Below, in pieces: positions 10,635 through 29,273 of a stretch of 64,000 bases of DNA (position 1 is its first letter; each line of letters opens with the position of its first letter). A program made the translations under genes and the position numbers. The DNA is from Actinostola sp. cb2023 (Eukaryota > Cnidaria > Anthozoa > Actiniaria > Actinostolidae): positions 181,001 to 245,000 of the forward strand of contig JAUJYZ010000591.1 of assembly GCA_033675265.1 (NCBI GenBank), given 5' to 3'. The notes beneath the pieces were generated by a model that was not told the origin of the DNA, made no database searches, and worked only from the letters and a program-made list of their open reading frames with translations.

Positions 10635-13145
10635 CTCTTGGACAAATAGAATGGCTAGAAATTACGAAAAAACAGATTTTTTTCAGAATCCCATATTAGC
10701 TCTAGTCTTGGTTTACAAAATATCTACGTTATGTAATTTTGAGAGGAGTTTTTTTCAGAATCGTTATGTTATTTTCGAGATTTTTTCTTCGGTTTATTTT
10801 CGAGGTCTTGCGTCAAGGTCTTCCTCAAAAAATAAGTTTGCAAAAGATTCTGAGCAGCAACAACAAATAGAATGGCTAGAAATTACGAAAAAACAGTTTT
10901 CCCATATTAGCTCTATATGGAAAATATCTACGTTATGTAATTTTGAGAGGATTTTTTCAGAATCGGTTTATTTTCGAGATTTCTTTGCGTCAAGGTCTTG
11001 GTCTTCCTCAAAAAATAAGTTTGCAAAAGATTCTGAGCAGCAACAACAAATAGAATGGCTAGAAATTACGAAAAACCAGTTTTCCCATATTAGCTCTGTA
11101 TGGAAAATATCTACGTTATGTAATTTTGAGAGGATTTTTTTCAGAATCGGTTTATTTTCGAGATTTCTTTGCGTCAAGGTCTTGGTCTTTCTCAAAAAAT
11201 AAGTTTACAAAAGATTCTGAGCAGCAACGACAAATAGAATGGCTAGAAATTACGAAAAACCAGTTTTCCCATATTAGCTCTGTATGGAAAATATCTACGT
11301 TATGTAATTTTGAGAGGATTTTTTCAGAATCGGTTTATTTTCGAGATTTCTTTGCGTCAAAGTCTTGGTCTTCCTCAAAAAATAAGTTTGCAAAAGATTC
11401 TGAGCAGCAACAACAAATAGAATGGCTTTACGAAAAACCAGTTTTCCCATATGAGCTCTGTAGGAAACAACTACGTTATGTAATAGATTTTTTCAGAATC
11501 GGCTAGAAAGTCTTGCCTTTACTCAAAAAACCAGTTTTTTAAGCAGCCATATAGAATGGCTCTGTATGAAAAACCAGTTTTCCCATCTACTCTGTATGGA
11601 AAATATCTACGTTATGTTTTGAGAGGATTTTTTCAGAATCGGTTTATTTTCGAGATTTCTTTGCGTCAAGGTCTTGGTCTTCCTCAAAAAAATAAGTTTG
11701 CAAAAGATTCTGAGCAGCAACAACAAATAGAATGACTAGAAATTACGAAAAACCAGTTTTCCCATATTAGCTCTGTATGGAAAATATCTACGTTATGTAA
11801 TTTTGAGAGGATTTTTTCAGAATCGGTTTATTTTCGAGATTTCTTTGCGTCAAAGTCTTGGTCTTCCTCAAAAAATAAGTTTGCAAAAGATTCTGAGCAG
11901 CAACAACAAATAGAATGGCTAGAAATTACGAAAAACCAGTTTTCCCATATTAGCTCTGTATGGAAAATATCTACGTTATGTATTTTACGATTTTTATCAG
12001 AATCGGTTTATTTTCGAGATTTCTTTTTTTCAGAAGTTTGCAAAAGATTCTGAGCAGCAACAACAAATAGAATGCTTTACGAGTTTTCCCTTTAGCTCTG
12101 CGTCTACGTTAGGTAATTTTGGTGGATTTTTTCAGAATCGGTTTAAATTTCTTTGCGTCAAGGTCTTGGTCTTCCTCAAAAATAAGTTTGCAAAAGATTC
12201 TGAGCAGCAACAACAAATAGAATGACTAGAAATTACGAAAAACCAGTTTTCCCATATTAGCTCTGTATGGAAAATATCTACGTTATGTAATTTTGAGAGG
12301 ATTTTTTCAGAATCGGTTTATTTTCGAGATTTTTTTGCGTCAAGGTCTTGGTCTTCCTCAAAAAATAAGTTTGCAAAAGATTCTGAGCAGCAACAACAAC
12401 AAATAGAATGGCTAGAAATTACGAAAAACCAGTTTTCCCATATTAGCTCTGCATGGAAAATATCTACGTTATGTAATTTTGAGAGGATTTTTTCAGAATC
12501 GGTTTATTTTCGAGATTTCTTTGCGTCAAAGTCTTGGTCTTTCTCAAAAAATAAGTTTGCAAAAGATTCTGAGCAGCAACAACAAATAGAATGGCTAGAA
12601 TTACGAAATTACGAAAAACCAGTTTTCCCATATTAGCTCTGTATGGAAAATATCTACGTTATGTAATTTTGAGAGGATTTTTTCAGAATCGGTTTATTTT
12701 CGAGATTTCTTTGCGTCAAAGTCTTGGTCTTCCTCAAAAAATAAGTTTGCAAAAGATTCTGAGCAGCAACAACAAATAGAATGGCTAGAAATTACGAAAA
12801 ACCAGTTTTCCCATATTAGCTCTGTATGGAAAATATCTACGTTATGTAATTTTGAGAGGATTTTTTCAGAATCGGTTTATTTTCGAGATTTCTTTGCGTC
12901 AAGGTCTTGGTCTTCCTCAAAAAATAAGTTTGCAAAAGATTCTGAGCAGCAACAACAAATAGAATGGCTAGAAATTACGAAAAACCAGTTTTCCCATATT
13001 AGCTCTGTATGGAAAATATCTACGTTATGTAATTTTGAGAGGATTTTTTCAGAATCGGTTTATTTTCGAGATTTCTTTGCGTCAAAGTCTTGGTCTTTCT
13101 CAAAAAATAAGTTTGCAAAAGATTCTGAGCAGCAACCGCAACAAA
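10635..13145. repeat. 183-bp satellite array
   Basis: About 13 tandem units, marked by the phrase GATTCTGAGCAGCAACAA near 10847, 11031, 11217, 11400, 11710, 11895 and on to 13126. Most units are about 183 bp, a multiple of three, so stretches stay open as a 61-residue protein repeat. Units between 11400 and 12200 are scrambled or shortened. The open frames are a by-product of repeat length; nothing else suggests coding. Confidence 0.92.
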
Positions 13146-13464
13146 TACTGCCAAATGTTGTGAAAATCCTATGAAATATTTGACGTGTATAGAAAAAAGA
13201 GAATTGGCCAAAATATGAAATTCTGAAGCGAACCATTAAGAATTGTTCCGAGGCAGAAGACGAATTTTAAAACACACTTCTCGAGGGAAACTAAAACGAA
13301 AGTCTGTTATGTACTTTGTCACTGTACTCTGGCAAACAGAAATGGTGGTCGAAGCAGTGATTCAACTCTGAGAGAGTTTACACGCCTGTCCGGTCTCTGT
13401 TTTAGTGTTCTGGCTACAGGTCTGCCGGAACATTTTAAGCGTTCCCTCGAGCTTGAACATTCTC
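13146..13464. other. Intergenic, nothing recognised
   Basis: Unique sequence between the satellite and the palindrome. No conserved frame is visible. Confidence 0.4.
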
Positions 13465-14135
13465 AAGGTACTTTTAAGTATAAAAAGGCCTGGGTTTTGG
13501 CCTAAATCATTAAAAATTCGTTAATTGTGTTTGGAGAGGACAAATAAAGCGATTTTTGAATACATGATATATCTCATGAAACTTAACATCTTGGTGCATT
13601 TTTCAACATAAGGGATGGGTCACGTGACTTGTGACGTCATGAAACACGTTTCTTGGTTTGGGGTGATGGAGACAATACCAACCAAAATGTTTTATACGTT
13701 TTCAGGATTGTCTCCAAGTGAAAATTATGAATTAGCCTTAACACCTGGACCATCATTCGTTTTTAAGGAGATATTAGGTAAAATAGGTCACGTGACCTGA
13801 TTTTTTATCCTTTGTAGGTAAATATCTCCTTAAATGAGAATGATAGTCCAGGTATTAAGGCTAATTCATAATTGTCACTTGGAAACAATCCTGAAAACGC
13901 ATAAAACATTTTGGTTGGTTTTGTCTCCATCACCCCAAACCAAGAAACGTGTTTTGTGACGTCACAAGTCACGTGACCCATCTCTTATCTTGAAAAATGC
14001 ACCAAATTGTTAAGTTTCATGAGATATATCATGTATTCAAAAACTGTTATATTATTCTGTTCCAAACACAACTGAGGAAAATTTACTGTTTTAGGCAAAT
14101 TCTTTAAAAAACCCAGGCCTTTTAAAAGTACCTTG
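13465..14135. repeat. Large palindrome (foldback element)
   Basis: The left arm (13465-13790) and right arm (13812-14135) are inverted copies over about 325 bp each, with few mismatches and a spacer of about 20 bp. Paired blocks include CTCAAGGTACTTTTAA, GGTCACGTGACTTGTGACGT, GGTTTGGGGTGATGGAGACA and CTGGACCATCATTC. Each arm carries CACGTG and GACGTCA-type motifs. The transcript would form one very long duplex. Non-coding. Confidence 0.88.
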
Positions 14136-14639
14136 AGTTGGGTACGAACGGACTAGAAAATGACAGCTGAGTTGTAGGTGAAAAGCGAAGTTATCAGCAC
14201 TATTAAAGTACATATATGGAACAAATGAATAAAAACTTGTAAACTTGTACATAAGCTGCAGAATCCACACTGAAGGTACCCATTTTTTTAATAGAACACA
14301 GGTTATCGCCAATGAATGGCTGCCTTGAAAGATTAGACGATGCTGTGTTGAGAACTGATCGACAGTCAGTTTACATCGCTCATGAAAACGCAGCGGCCTC
14401 GGGGTTCTGTTTGAAATATGCCAATTCAAGGTTATCATCTAAAATATATTACTTGCATGCCATTTATTTATAGATTATTCAGTTATGGCAAGACAGTTTT
14501 CGGCGGACTGACTTCGATGTCTGCTGCTGAGCACTGCCGCTGCGGTATCCAATCTCCCGAGCCAGGTACTCGTGTATAAAGCACTCGAAGGTGCGCCCAT
14601 TTACTCCCTCCCTCCATCAGTGCTCCGTTTCTTCTCCTT
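14136..14639. other. Intergenic, no supported gene
   Basis: A 115-codon minus-strand open frame at 14091-14438 overlaps the palindrome arm and resembles nothing I know. The block CTCCCTCCATCAG near 14605 resembles the 3' end of the SINE at 54990-55165, so a SINE remnant may sit here. Confidence 0.35.
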
Positions 14640-14907
14640 CTGCCGCAGTTCTTCGTCTTCTTTTTCTTTTTCTCGTTCTTCTCCTTCTTCTTCTTCTTCT
14701 TCTTCTTCTTCTTCTTCTTCTTCTTCTTCTTCTTCTTCTTCTTCTTCTTCTCCTTCTCCTTCTTCTTCTCGTTCGTCTTCGTCTTTTTCTTTTTCTTCTT
14801 CTTCTTCTTCTCGTTCTTCTTCATCATCATCTTCTTTTTCTTCTTTTTCTTTTTCTTCTTCTTCTTCTTCTTCTTCTTCTTCTTCTTCTTCTTCGAATTC
14901 CGCTTCT
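14640..14907. repeat. (CTT)n microsatellite
   Basis: Long runs of TTC/CTT with occasional C, G or CAT interruptions. Open frames here encode poly-Ser, poly-Leu or poly-Lys and are artefacts. Confidence 0.97.
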
Positions 14908-16654
14908 CCTATATTTTTGTAATGTTTAAAAAGTATTTTCTACTGATGAGTAGCGCGCGTCATTTGGTATTGTCGCTAGTTCCGTATAGTTTGAATCAGT
15001 GGTCAAAACTAGTTCCGTCAAATAATGTCTGTTTGAAGCTTCCAGGCTATACATGTATAGTCTACATCTTTCCCGAAAGGTCTAAGGCCCATGATAAGAC
15101 TGGAATATAAAGCAATAAAACAAATCTTCAAATAAACAAGTGAAAGAGAAATAATAAATTAAGATGATGATGACGATAATCTTATCTTCAAGATTCGCTT
15201 GAAAACAACAAGTTAGCATGGAAGCTTTACGATCATCGTCCTCTCCAGATGTGGAATGACTTGTTTTGCGGGAGCTACATATGGCCTTGCAATTAACTAA
15301 AATCAAGTGTGTTTTACACATGAACAAGAGCGATTACGGCTTACAGCTGATTCTCATCTGGCATTCTCGGCATTTTAAACGGAGTACTTGACCTGCAGTA
15401 TCTCGATGTCAAAGCATCTAATATGCGGTTTACAGAGGTATAACAATTAGACTGTGGGTAAACACTGCATGTATGCGCAGCTGAAGAAACGTCCCCGTAG
15501 AGATCCGTAGACAGTAAGGAGGGACGGCTACCAACTGCACTGACTAGAGTAGTAAGTAAACTTATCAAATAGCTTTGCTAAAGTGATATTTTCTGTTGCG
15601 GAATGACTTTTGTTTGCGACTATGTGCGATTATCGTATCTCAAATCAGCGCAAAATTATCCCAGCATTTTCTGCCAGGGACTCCATCCATGTTCGTTGTT
15701 GCACTGCAATCTATCTACAGTGTGTATCTGGACGTGTATCCTTCACACTATGGTGCTACTTTGTGGACTACGTTTGATGCCGAGCTTCGGCAGACGATGC
15801 TACTGAAAGCAATTATAAAGTGTCGAGTGTTGTACATTGCTTTCGAGGTTATAATCTTCTGCAATGACAGACAAAACGTTAGGTCTATTAGCACGATTGA
15901 GCCATAAAATCCTCCCCAATTCTGATCACTGATACCTAACACTGAGAGGAAGAAAGCCAGGCAATATCGGCGAAAGCGGGAATACATTCGTCGTGATTTA
16001 AAAAACGAGCAGTTGCGTTTAGCTATGACTGTGCCAAGGTTATGTTAAATTGAGTTAAGTTAAGACACGTACATTTTCCAAAACTGTCAAATACAACACT
16101 GCAGGAAAGATGTTTTCGATGGCCAGAAAAAGTATCATGAGAAATAACAGAGCGTATACAACCCAGACACGGTTACTAATGTAAGAGTTCTTTGCAAGTT
16201 ATTCCATTTTAAGTATCAGTGATTACATCTGTGTTGTGAAATTCGTGCTGAGATACGTAAGATTATATGCCAGGGCTATACTCTGTAAAGGTCTGACGCC
16301 ACCACGTGACTCGAACGGATGATGACTTCTCGTGCTAGATTCAACGCAGTAGTACACGTCAGTAAAGACGACATAGGAAAACATAATTTAGTTATTTACG
16401 GAGTATCATGAAGGGAAAGGTGTCACTCACGTTTTTAGTTGGGGCAACGTCTTGCTTAATTAACTAATCTATTAGTTTCTAAGACAGTCCACATGGTCTA
16501 CAAGGTGTTGGGCTGGAATTGAGCACCTACAACTAATTGGACAGCGGTACATGTACGTCCCCCCAATGATGGCAGAGCATCGCACTCTATCACTAGTTTA
16601 TGAAAATAAAATTGCGCGCGGATCTTGGCTAAGCATCAGTCAGTCTGTGAAGTA
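14908..16654. other. Gene-poor unique sequence
   Basis: Several open frames of 60-103 codons exist on both strands (for example 15596-15907 +, 15341-15568 -). None carries a recognisable motif or splice partner. I would not call a gene. Confidence 0.45.
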
Positions 16655-16826
<172 letters not shown>

Positions 16827-19800
16827 GTTACGTAGTGGCTCTTCACCTGTTAACAGTTATTAACAGCAATTATAGATTAAGGTGCTTTATATATATGAGA
16901 ACTGTTATTACAAAATGGGTCGTGTTTACACTTGTTTGTTTACTGAAGTAAACGAGTTACCGAACCTTGGTAGAAATTACAAAACCAGGGCCGTACTCAG
17001 CAGTACGAAAAAGGCGAAAAAGATACCAAAACGTACTGAGAACTGTACTATTGTTTGTTGAGCGGTTAACCTTGGTTTTCTGATTTGTACCTTGGTAAAA
17101 CGTAATTTGTAAATAGTAATTTGCACAACAATAGACAGTCCATTCACAAGATACACTAGGTTATTTTGTCCTCCAAATCAACAAGCGTGCACGATAGCCT
17201 AGTGGTGCGGGGCAGTTATTTAGTGGGCCTAGGATCCGACTGTTCCCTCCCTCTTTGACTACTAAGCTGATTGGTGCAATGCCCGATAGCGCGGATGGGG
17301 CCCAAATCTTCATCCTATACGTAATTCATACGGTGACTCAGCATAATGTTTGGATGGACAGCTCCGCCATATTGAATGTACTCTAGATCATTTCAACTGC
17401 TGTGTTCCTGTTCGAGCCTTTAACAGAGCACGCCATGTAAATAGAGTCCATATATGCTTTGCAGTCGCTATTCGTATGAATTATTCAATTACCGTGAAAA
17501 CCTTTTTGGTTCGCAAACTACACCCGAATGCAGTAACAAAACCTTCCCATTCTATCCACACTGAAGGGTTAGATACCCAACACACAGTACATTTATAACG
17601 TCTTTATTGTGATTCAGCTATCTTCCCCCCCGAGACGATGAATATCCAAGCGAAATTTTTCAACGTGTGGGAAATAAATGTTTCGCAATCCGTACACCAC
17701 AAGACGAGACTTCAGTTATTTCGGTTGAGCATGACGTATATAAGCGGATCAATGGCTGTCTTGCCATCAACTTTGTGGTAATTCCATTGATTCAGCGTAG
17801 ACTCAAAGGTCACTCTGAGTAGCATAATCATCATTGAGGATCGAGATTTTGTTGCTGAATCGATCAACAAAGCTGAGCTAAAAATACTCTGGCTTTGTGG
17901 CCTAATTGAGCGATATTACAAACACTCGTTGCAACCTGATAGTGAAGGAAGATCAATCTGTGCCTGTTTGTAGGATCTGTTGCAGTGTCTGTATTACCTG
18001 TATTTCTAACCAAATGATTAATTAATTGCCTTACATGTCGAGACACGCGTACTGTGTCAGTTAGTCAGAGTCTCGTGCTACGAATTAAGCGATTTTTAAA
18101 CGTCGTTTCAAACGAAGACGACGCAGTACAAAACAAGATGCTGTTAACGCGATTTGCGCGCTCAAGACTTGCGCCATCCAAAGCAGGTAACACTACTGAC
18201 TTTATACTATCATTTTTTCAACATTTCAAAACTAGTTTCCTCGATCGTGATAGGTTTATCTAGATATAACAGCGGTTACTGATATATGAGAGGGAAAAAA
18301 CATAATACTGAAACCACCGATCATTCCAAGGTCATCAATTGCGTTTATATGCATTTAGAACTTGTCATTTATAAGAATTTCTATAGCTTATTTCTACTTT
18401 ATTACTTGTTAAGACTTTTGTCATTGAGACCGAGTAGTAGTATATCATAAGATTGAGTGGCCAAGGAACACTGCTTAGGGCGTAGACCATCCGCATAACT
18501 TATCAGGAAATCTTAAATACATCGATAAGGCCGGGCTGAAAAAAGATAAAACGATCGACAAACGTGTAAATATTAGATTTGGAAATATCTTCGCTATTGA
18601 CTCCAAATTAAGGATCTGATAAAAGCTTTTCCGGCCTGTTTTTCACTCTAGTTATCCAGCAAAACTAAGGAAATCCGCTCCTGGAGGAAAAGCTACACGA
18701 TCGTACAATGCATCACCTAGGTTAAACGGAAGACCGACCGATAGTCCACTGATCTAAAAATACTCTCAAGTATTTTGTGCCGCCCTGCTATACTGCACAG
18801 TTATGATGTTTCAACCGTTTAGAATTTGCTGAACTGAAATTTAATTGAATATAACTTCAGACTAAATTATGAAATTCAATTATTCACGCATCAGCATTGG
18901 ACTGAAAATAAACGTGAAGCTAGAGCAGAGCACTTTAGCACTGAGCATGCTTCTAACGCGCACATTTGTTAGAGCGCATTTTTCTGGAAAACTGATAAAG
19001 TTTCGTGTGATTTTTTTTTCAAAGTCGCACGCGCCGAATTCGTCTTTTCTAGATACGTTTATAATCAAGTGCCATTTTTTGGCCAGTAACACTGAAGAAC
19101 ATTGTGGCATTCGCTTATCAATATAGCCAGAGAAGTGGGGCTTAAAGGATCAAGTCCACACAGAAGAAGTTTCTCAAAGGGCCTGTGAAACAGAACCCAC
19201 TAAATGTCTCATTGACTTCAATGTCATTTCAAGTGTTCGGCCAAGGACTGCCTGTGTTTTGTACAAGCTGTTGCTTCAAACCTCATTGACACAGCTATAA
19301 TGATCATGGTCAACATTCAGGAAATATCTCTTTATAGAATCATTTTCATAAGTTCATCGCACGTATGAAAGTCGTGTGTCGGTAGGTTATAGCTCATTCA
19401 CTGTTGGGAGTCTTGGAAGACACGTGCTCTGCAGAAATGATCGAAGTCAATCGATGTTATCTCAGTACTATCTCTCTGAAATCTGTTCCACTTGTTAATT
19501 AATAGCAACACACTCGACTACACATTGGTAGTGAAGATTTGCGCTTATAAATAGCGACTCCAGCAGTCATATTGTTTCGTTATTGATACATGTTCAAATT
19601 AATCACCACCAAATCTGTTCCCATTGGACATGCAACTGAAAAACTGTGTCATCATTTTTGTCGATGAATTTTCTCAGATTCCAATGTGCGGTCTACGTTT
19701 AATTATAAACTGTATATTAAAAAACCACACAGTCATAATAGCTCATGAGTTATATTCGCGTGATTGAGATAATATTATGACAGCTAGGCCAAGTTCAGAA

Positions 19801-21104
19801 TTCAGTACATAGAAATGTAAATTCTAAAAACAGCGTTTGGACTGTTCTCAGCGGTCCACTTGTCAGATCAGGTTTGTTATTCTGATACACCCTTGGTAGA
19901 GATTGCATAATCTTTCTACAGGGATACGATATGTATTAGCACTCGACCGATGAAGCAGAACTTTATTTAATAGATAAACCGCTTAGTGATGCTTCCTGCA
20001 GGGAACATAGTTGAACAACACATTTGCTCTAGAAGTTGAAGTTATATTTTTATTCTCCACGATAACTGACCTTGGATTCTAACGTTATGACTCCCTTTCG
20101 CGTGGGTGTCAGAGTCAATTTACACACAATCCTTCCCGGTAAAGGACTAGTAGTGCAAAGGTCGAATCACTTTCCTTCTCAGATCTGGAAAGGAAAACTT
20201 CCTTCATCAAATCTTATACAGATGCTTTGAAAATTAAAATTGAAAAACATGCTGTCTTCAAAGTACTGATTTTTTCAAGCGTTTTAAACTTTTGAAGGCA
20301 CTAGCTTGTCAAGACTTTGGACTGACGTTGGTACTACTAAAGTTCCCTAGTTTGGATGTTTATTTGGGGGAAGAGGGGGGGTTCTTCTAAAGATGCTACT
20401 ACCATAAGTTGTCAGATGTTATATCACTTCATGCAAGTTTTGTTGACTTCTCGCCATCAAAGATGCCTCACGATGTTTTGGCAAATCCTTCTTAAACATC
20501 GGCTATTTTTGGTTCAAGAGTGAAAACATCTTAGGAACTCCCATGGAGAAACACATTACAGTTGTTCAAGATCGCTTTTCCTTGTGAGATAATCAGTTAT
20601 AAACGTGTTGTTCTTGATTAAGTGATAGTTTACAATCCCTGAGAAGAAATATAAGTTTGCCATATGACGTTCGACAGCTTCAGTAAAGAAAAATACTATC
20701 TAAGATGAACAAACAAAAGTGATACACAAAATATGATTACGTTATGATTAGTAAGCGTTATATCCCCTTAGTGACGGTTGTAATCGCACAAATGCGTTCA
20801 TCATCACCAAGACGATCAGAGAAGCCGCTTGTTTAATATATACGATATTTTCATAATACGCGTTCAACCCTAGATCCTGCTCACCGACCGAGGCCAAGCA
20901 TCTCCATGCACCCGTTATGTCCATCTTCCCTGCAAGACGCCGGTTCATGCAAAGCCGTACACACACCAAGAATTCTTCTCATTTCCTCCTATATTGTTGT
21001 GCATTCACTGATTTGAACATGCATCAAAGCACATTATCTTTTTCCTGCATTTGTTTCATTCCTTTCTATGCATTCATTCCTGATGAGTGTTAAGTCTGGT
21101 TTTC
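16827..21104. other. Gene-poor unique sequence
   Basis: 4.3 kb without a supportable gene. The segment 17385-17480 (TTTCAACTGCTGTGTTCCTG and CAGAGCACGC blocks) is a diverged copy of sequence at 54115-54250, so a dispersed repeat is present. Short open frames near 18054, 18869 and 20748 show no recognisable domain. Confidence 0.45.
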
Positions 21105-22200
21105 GCTAGCGGCGCACTTGTGTCATGTGAAAACGGACCCCACGCAAGCATAAGCAGCAAGTATAAGAAATGCATGGACATATATAATTGATTCTCGTGC
21201 TAATGTTTGCGCTTAATCTTATGCTTGCGCCAGGCACGTTTTCACAGTGCAATAACGCCCCTTGTGCTTGCGTCAGTCACGTTTTGACATTGCAATAGCT
21301 AGCGCCCCTTGTGCTTGCGTCAGTCACGTTTTGACATTGCAATAGCTAGCGCCCCTTGTGCTTGCGTCAGTCACGTTTTGACATTGCAATAGCTAGCGCC
21401 CCTTGTGCTTGCGTCAGCCAGTCACGTTTTGACATTGCAATAGCGCCACTTGTACTTGCGTCAGTCACGTTTTGACATTGCAATAGCTAGCGCCCCTTGT
21501 GCTTGCGTCAGCCAGTCACGTTTTGACATTGCAATAGCGCCCCTTGTGCTTGCGTCAGGCACGTTTTCACATTGCAATAGCGCCCCTTGTGCTTGCGTCA
21601 GGCACGTTTTCACATTGCAATAGCGCCCCTTGTGCTTGCGTCGGGCACGTTTTCACATTGCAATAGCGCCCCTTATGCTTGCGTCAGGCACGTTTTCACA
21701 TTGCAATAGCGCCCCTTGTGCTTCAGTGCAATAGCGCCCCTTGTGCTTGCGTCAGGTACGTTTTCACAGTGCAATACCGCCCCTTGTGCTTGCGTCGGGC
21801 ACGTTTTCACATTGCAATAGCGCCCCTTATGCTTGCGTCGGGCACGTTTTTACAGTGCAATAGCGCCCCTTGTGCTTGTGTTCGGGCACGTTTTTTACAG
21901 TGCAATAGCGTCCCTTTGTGCTTGCGTCAGGCACGTTTTCACAGTGCAATAGCGCCCCTTGTGCTTGCGTCGGGCACGTTTTCACATTGCAATAGCGCCC
22001 CTTATGCTTGCGTCGGGCACGTTTTTACAGTGCAATAGCGCCCCTTGTGCTTGCGTCGGGCACGTTTTTACAGTGCAATAGCGTCCCTTTGTGCTTGCGT
22101 CAGGCACGTTTTCACAGTGCAATAGCGCCCCTTGTGCTTGCGTCGGGCACGTTTTCACATTGCAATAGCGCCCCTTGTGCTTGTGCCGCTAGTAACAAAG
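21105..22200. repeat. Foldback element filled with a 43-50 bp tandem repeat
   Basis: The core unit CGCCCCTTGTGCTTGCGTCA + GGCACGTTTTCACATTGCAATAG recurs about 21 times, some copies extended by TAGC. The array is bounded by inverted ends: CTAGCGGCGCACTTGTG on the left and GTGCTTGTGCCGCTAG on the right. The terminal sequence is itself part of the unit, so the array probably grew from the end of a MITE. Open frames here are repeat artefacts. Confidence 0.85.
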
Positions 22201-24594
22201 TTCTCCATCCCACAGCGTTGGTGGAGTTATTTTTCAGTGGTTGATAGAATCAGCATTTCCCTTAAATTCTCTTATCTCTCAAATTAAAACCTGTTAATTC
22301 TACAATTATGATGTTAACTAGAAGATTTGTAACTCAGAGCAGATTACGGCATTTTCAAGGCTGATACTTTGATAAAACACAACCTGTTTGTTCTCTCTTC
22401 TCATTGGCTCAATTTTGTAACATCTCATTGGCTGACACAAACTCGCGATGTTCTATGACGTCATTGGATGACCATATATGGTGATTGAGTTGAAATCATC
22501 CAAATGAGTACGTCAACATCTCTGTTAGTTTGATGGAAGGCAGCTTGTAGTCGGTGTAAACATCAAGCAGCTTAAGACAAGTGGCTTAGGAAGATTCACA
22601 AACTGACTTTCTATTGCGTTAGATAGTGCTGCAGAGGAACTGTAAGTTATATGATTTAGATAGATTCATCATATGAACTTTGAAGCTAAAACTCCACGAA
22701 TGATGGAGGCTAGCATTTGCAAGTTTATTTCAGGAAAAATAATGACTGAGTGTTTTGATTTGATGAGTTTTGTCTAATCTGATTGTGTCAAACGTTTCCT
22801 CTTTTTTGCTCTATAGGAAAGCTCAATTATATTGGCTGTTCAGTCGAACAACAACTACATGTAGGTTGAAACAATGTGATGCCTTGTTGTTCGTTTGACT
22901 CAACTTATTCCAAACTTGGCAAAACAGTTTTTCGAGCGTGCGCGAAGATTTTTTTTCGTTTTTAGCATTACAGCCTTTTGCAAGTAAATTGTTCCAACTT
23001 TCTCCAGAAATTTATGTGAGACTTACCGTATTTGATTACAATCTCTATAGTACTGTTGGTGATGCTATCGAACTTCTCACAAGCAAACTACCGTTTTTGA
23101 AACATATTGGAACAGGAAAGACACCAAAATGTTTGACATTCTTGACATTCATCGTGTAGCTAGATTCATAGTTTTGGCGAAATGTTTGGGTGCATATTTC
23201 AGCAGTCGTCTTTTTGTCGAATAATTTTGTGTTTCATCTGCAGTGAGAAATCGTTACTATGTAGTTTCATTGATCCGAGCGACTTCCGTAGGGTTTGAAT
23301 AGTTAAGATCTGATAAGTTGGTTAATATGCCATGGAACAGCTACGGAAAGACGACGATTTCTCACGGTGTTTGCGACTTTAGATGTGATCGATGGATCTG
23401 GAAAAGAAAAAAATGAAAAATGAAAAAAAAATTGAGAACAACAACAACAACAAAAAATGAAAACTGTAGAAAATAATGAAAAGAAGAAAGAAAACTATAA
23501 CAAAAAACATTTGAGTTATCGGATCTTAGTAAGACAGATACACTACCTTTCCTTTGAAAAGAACGACGGAAAAATATAAAATAATGAAAGAAAGAAAACT
23601 AAATGGTAAAACGAAACTAGAATGAAAGCACAGTGAACGGACGAGAATGCATTCATTTTCATCCATTCATTATCACTTTTTGATATTCGCTCGATATGAA
23701 CTGTCGTAATCACTATAAGTTAGGTTAGCATTAGCGAGCTTGCTCTGAGTTATTTACATCATATAGATGTCCTCTTCTAACTTTAGCGAAGCCAAATGCG
23801 TGCAAAACTTAAACTCACTCACAAAGAATTACATGATTGTTTCTTTGGGTCATTGAAGAGGATCTATTTCGTGACTCTGCAAGCTACCACACGCAAAGAG
23901 GGCCGGAGTGGTTCATGGTCAAATATCTCGGCATGGATAAAGACCCCATCGATGGATGATCTGATGTTGTGCTTAGTTCTTCTTGCTTTTGATTATGAAT
24001 AAATGGAAATCTATTCGTGTAGATAAGACAGCTCACATCAAGCGTGGCGCCTAAGATTACTCAGTTCCAAAACATGCACAGAGCAGAAATCCTACTGAAG
24101 CGTACTAAACACAGCCTGCCCGAGGTTGTTTGTGGCGGAGACTGAGCTGAACGTCATGCTAAGTAGGAATGAAAACATTGAATTCAAAAACATAATAGAA
24201 TCTTTATTTATTGACCATTATGCATTAATGCTACAGACAATTGCTCGTTAATCTATAGAACAACAACTATATTCAGACCGCATTTTCACAAGTATTACAT
24301 GTGTGGTTTTCAATCGACTTGTGATCACGATTCACGGTTCTGTAGGACTTGGTGCTGATGGTAGGTTTTTGGAGCCAAAGTGACTGCGGTCGCAAGCGAT
24401 AGGCCACTTATGGTTGCTATATATGGGTTGAGACAGTTAGTCGAGTTGAAATCACTATACTGTGAACACGGCCGTCTTGGATATTAGCAAGAATGAATGG
24501 AACTCCGCGTAGGCTGAAATTTCCGCTCTTTATTTTGCTTTCTTGCAGATTGAGAGAAGAACCAGGGAACGACAGACCGTCCGTTTGATGAAGG
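22201..24594. other. Intergenic, upstream of DUF885 copy 1
   Basis: No supported gene. 22380-22560 has CATTGGCT and TGACGTCATTGG blocks that could be CCAAT/CRE-like promoter elements. 23400-23640 is A-rich low complexity. Just before the next gene, TTCTTGCAG at 24540-24548 could be a 3' splice site ending a 5'-UTR intron. Confidence 0.4.

Positions 24595-29273
<4,679 letters not shown>

Noticed and set aside
13615..13980. CRE-like TGACGTCA motifs as a promoter
   Set aside because: They occur symmetrically in palindrome arms with no adjacent gene; they belong to the repeat.
14091..14438. A 115-codon minus-strand open frame
   Set aside because: Overlaps a palindrome arm and shows no family resemblance.
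14572..14929. Poly-Ser/Leu/Lys open frames
   Set aside because: Trinucleotide microsatellite artefacts; likewise 16625-16951, 43361-43717, 52238-53188 and 61474-61928.
14938..14990. CTGATGAG as a further hammerhead core
   Set aside because: No GAAA follows a plausible stem II, and no closing stem is present.
22938..23159. A 73-codon open frame with LTSKLPFLKHIGTGKTPK
   Set aside because: No recognisable domain, splice partners or flanking coding signal.
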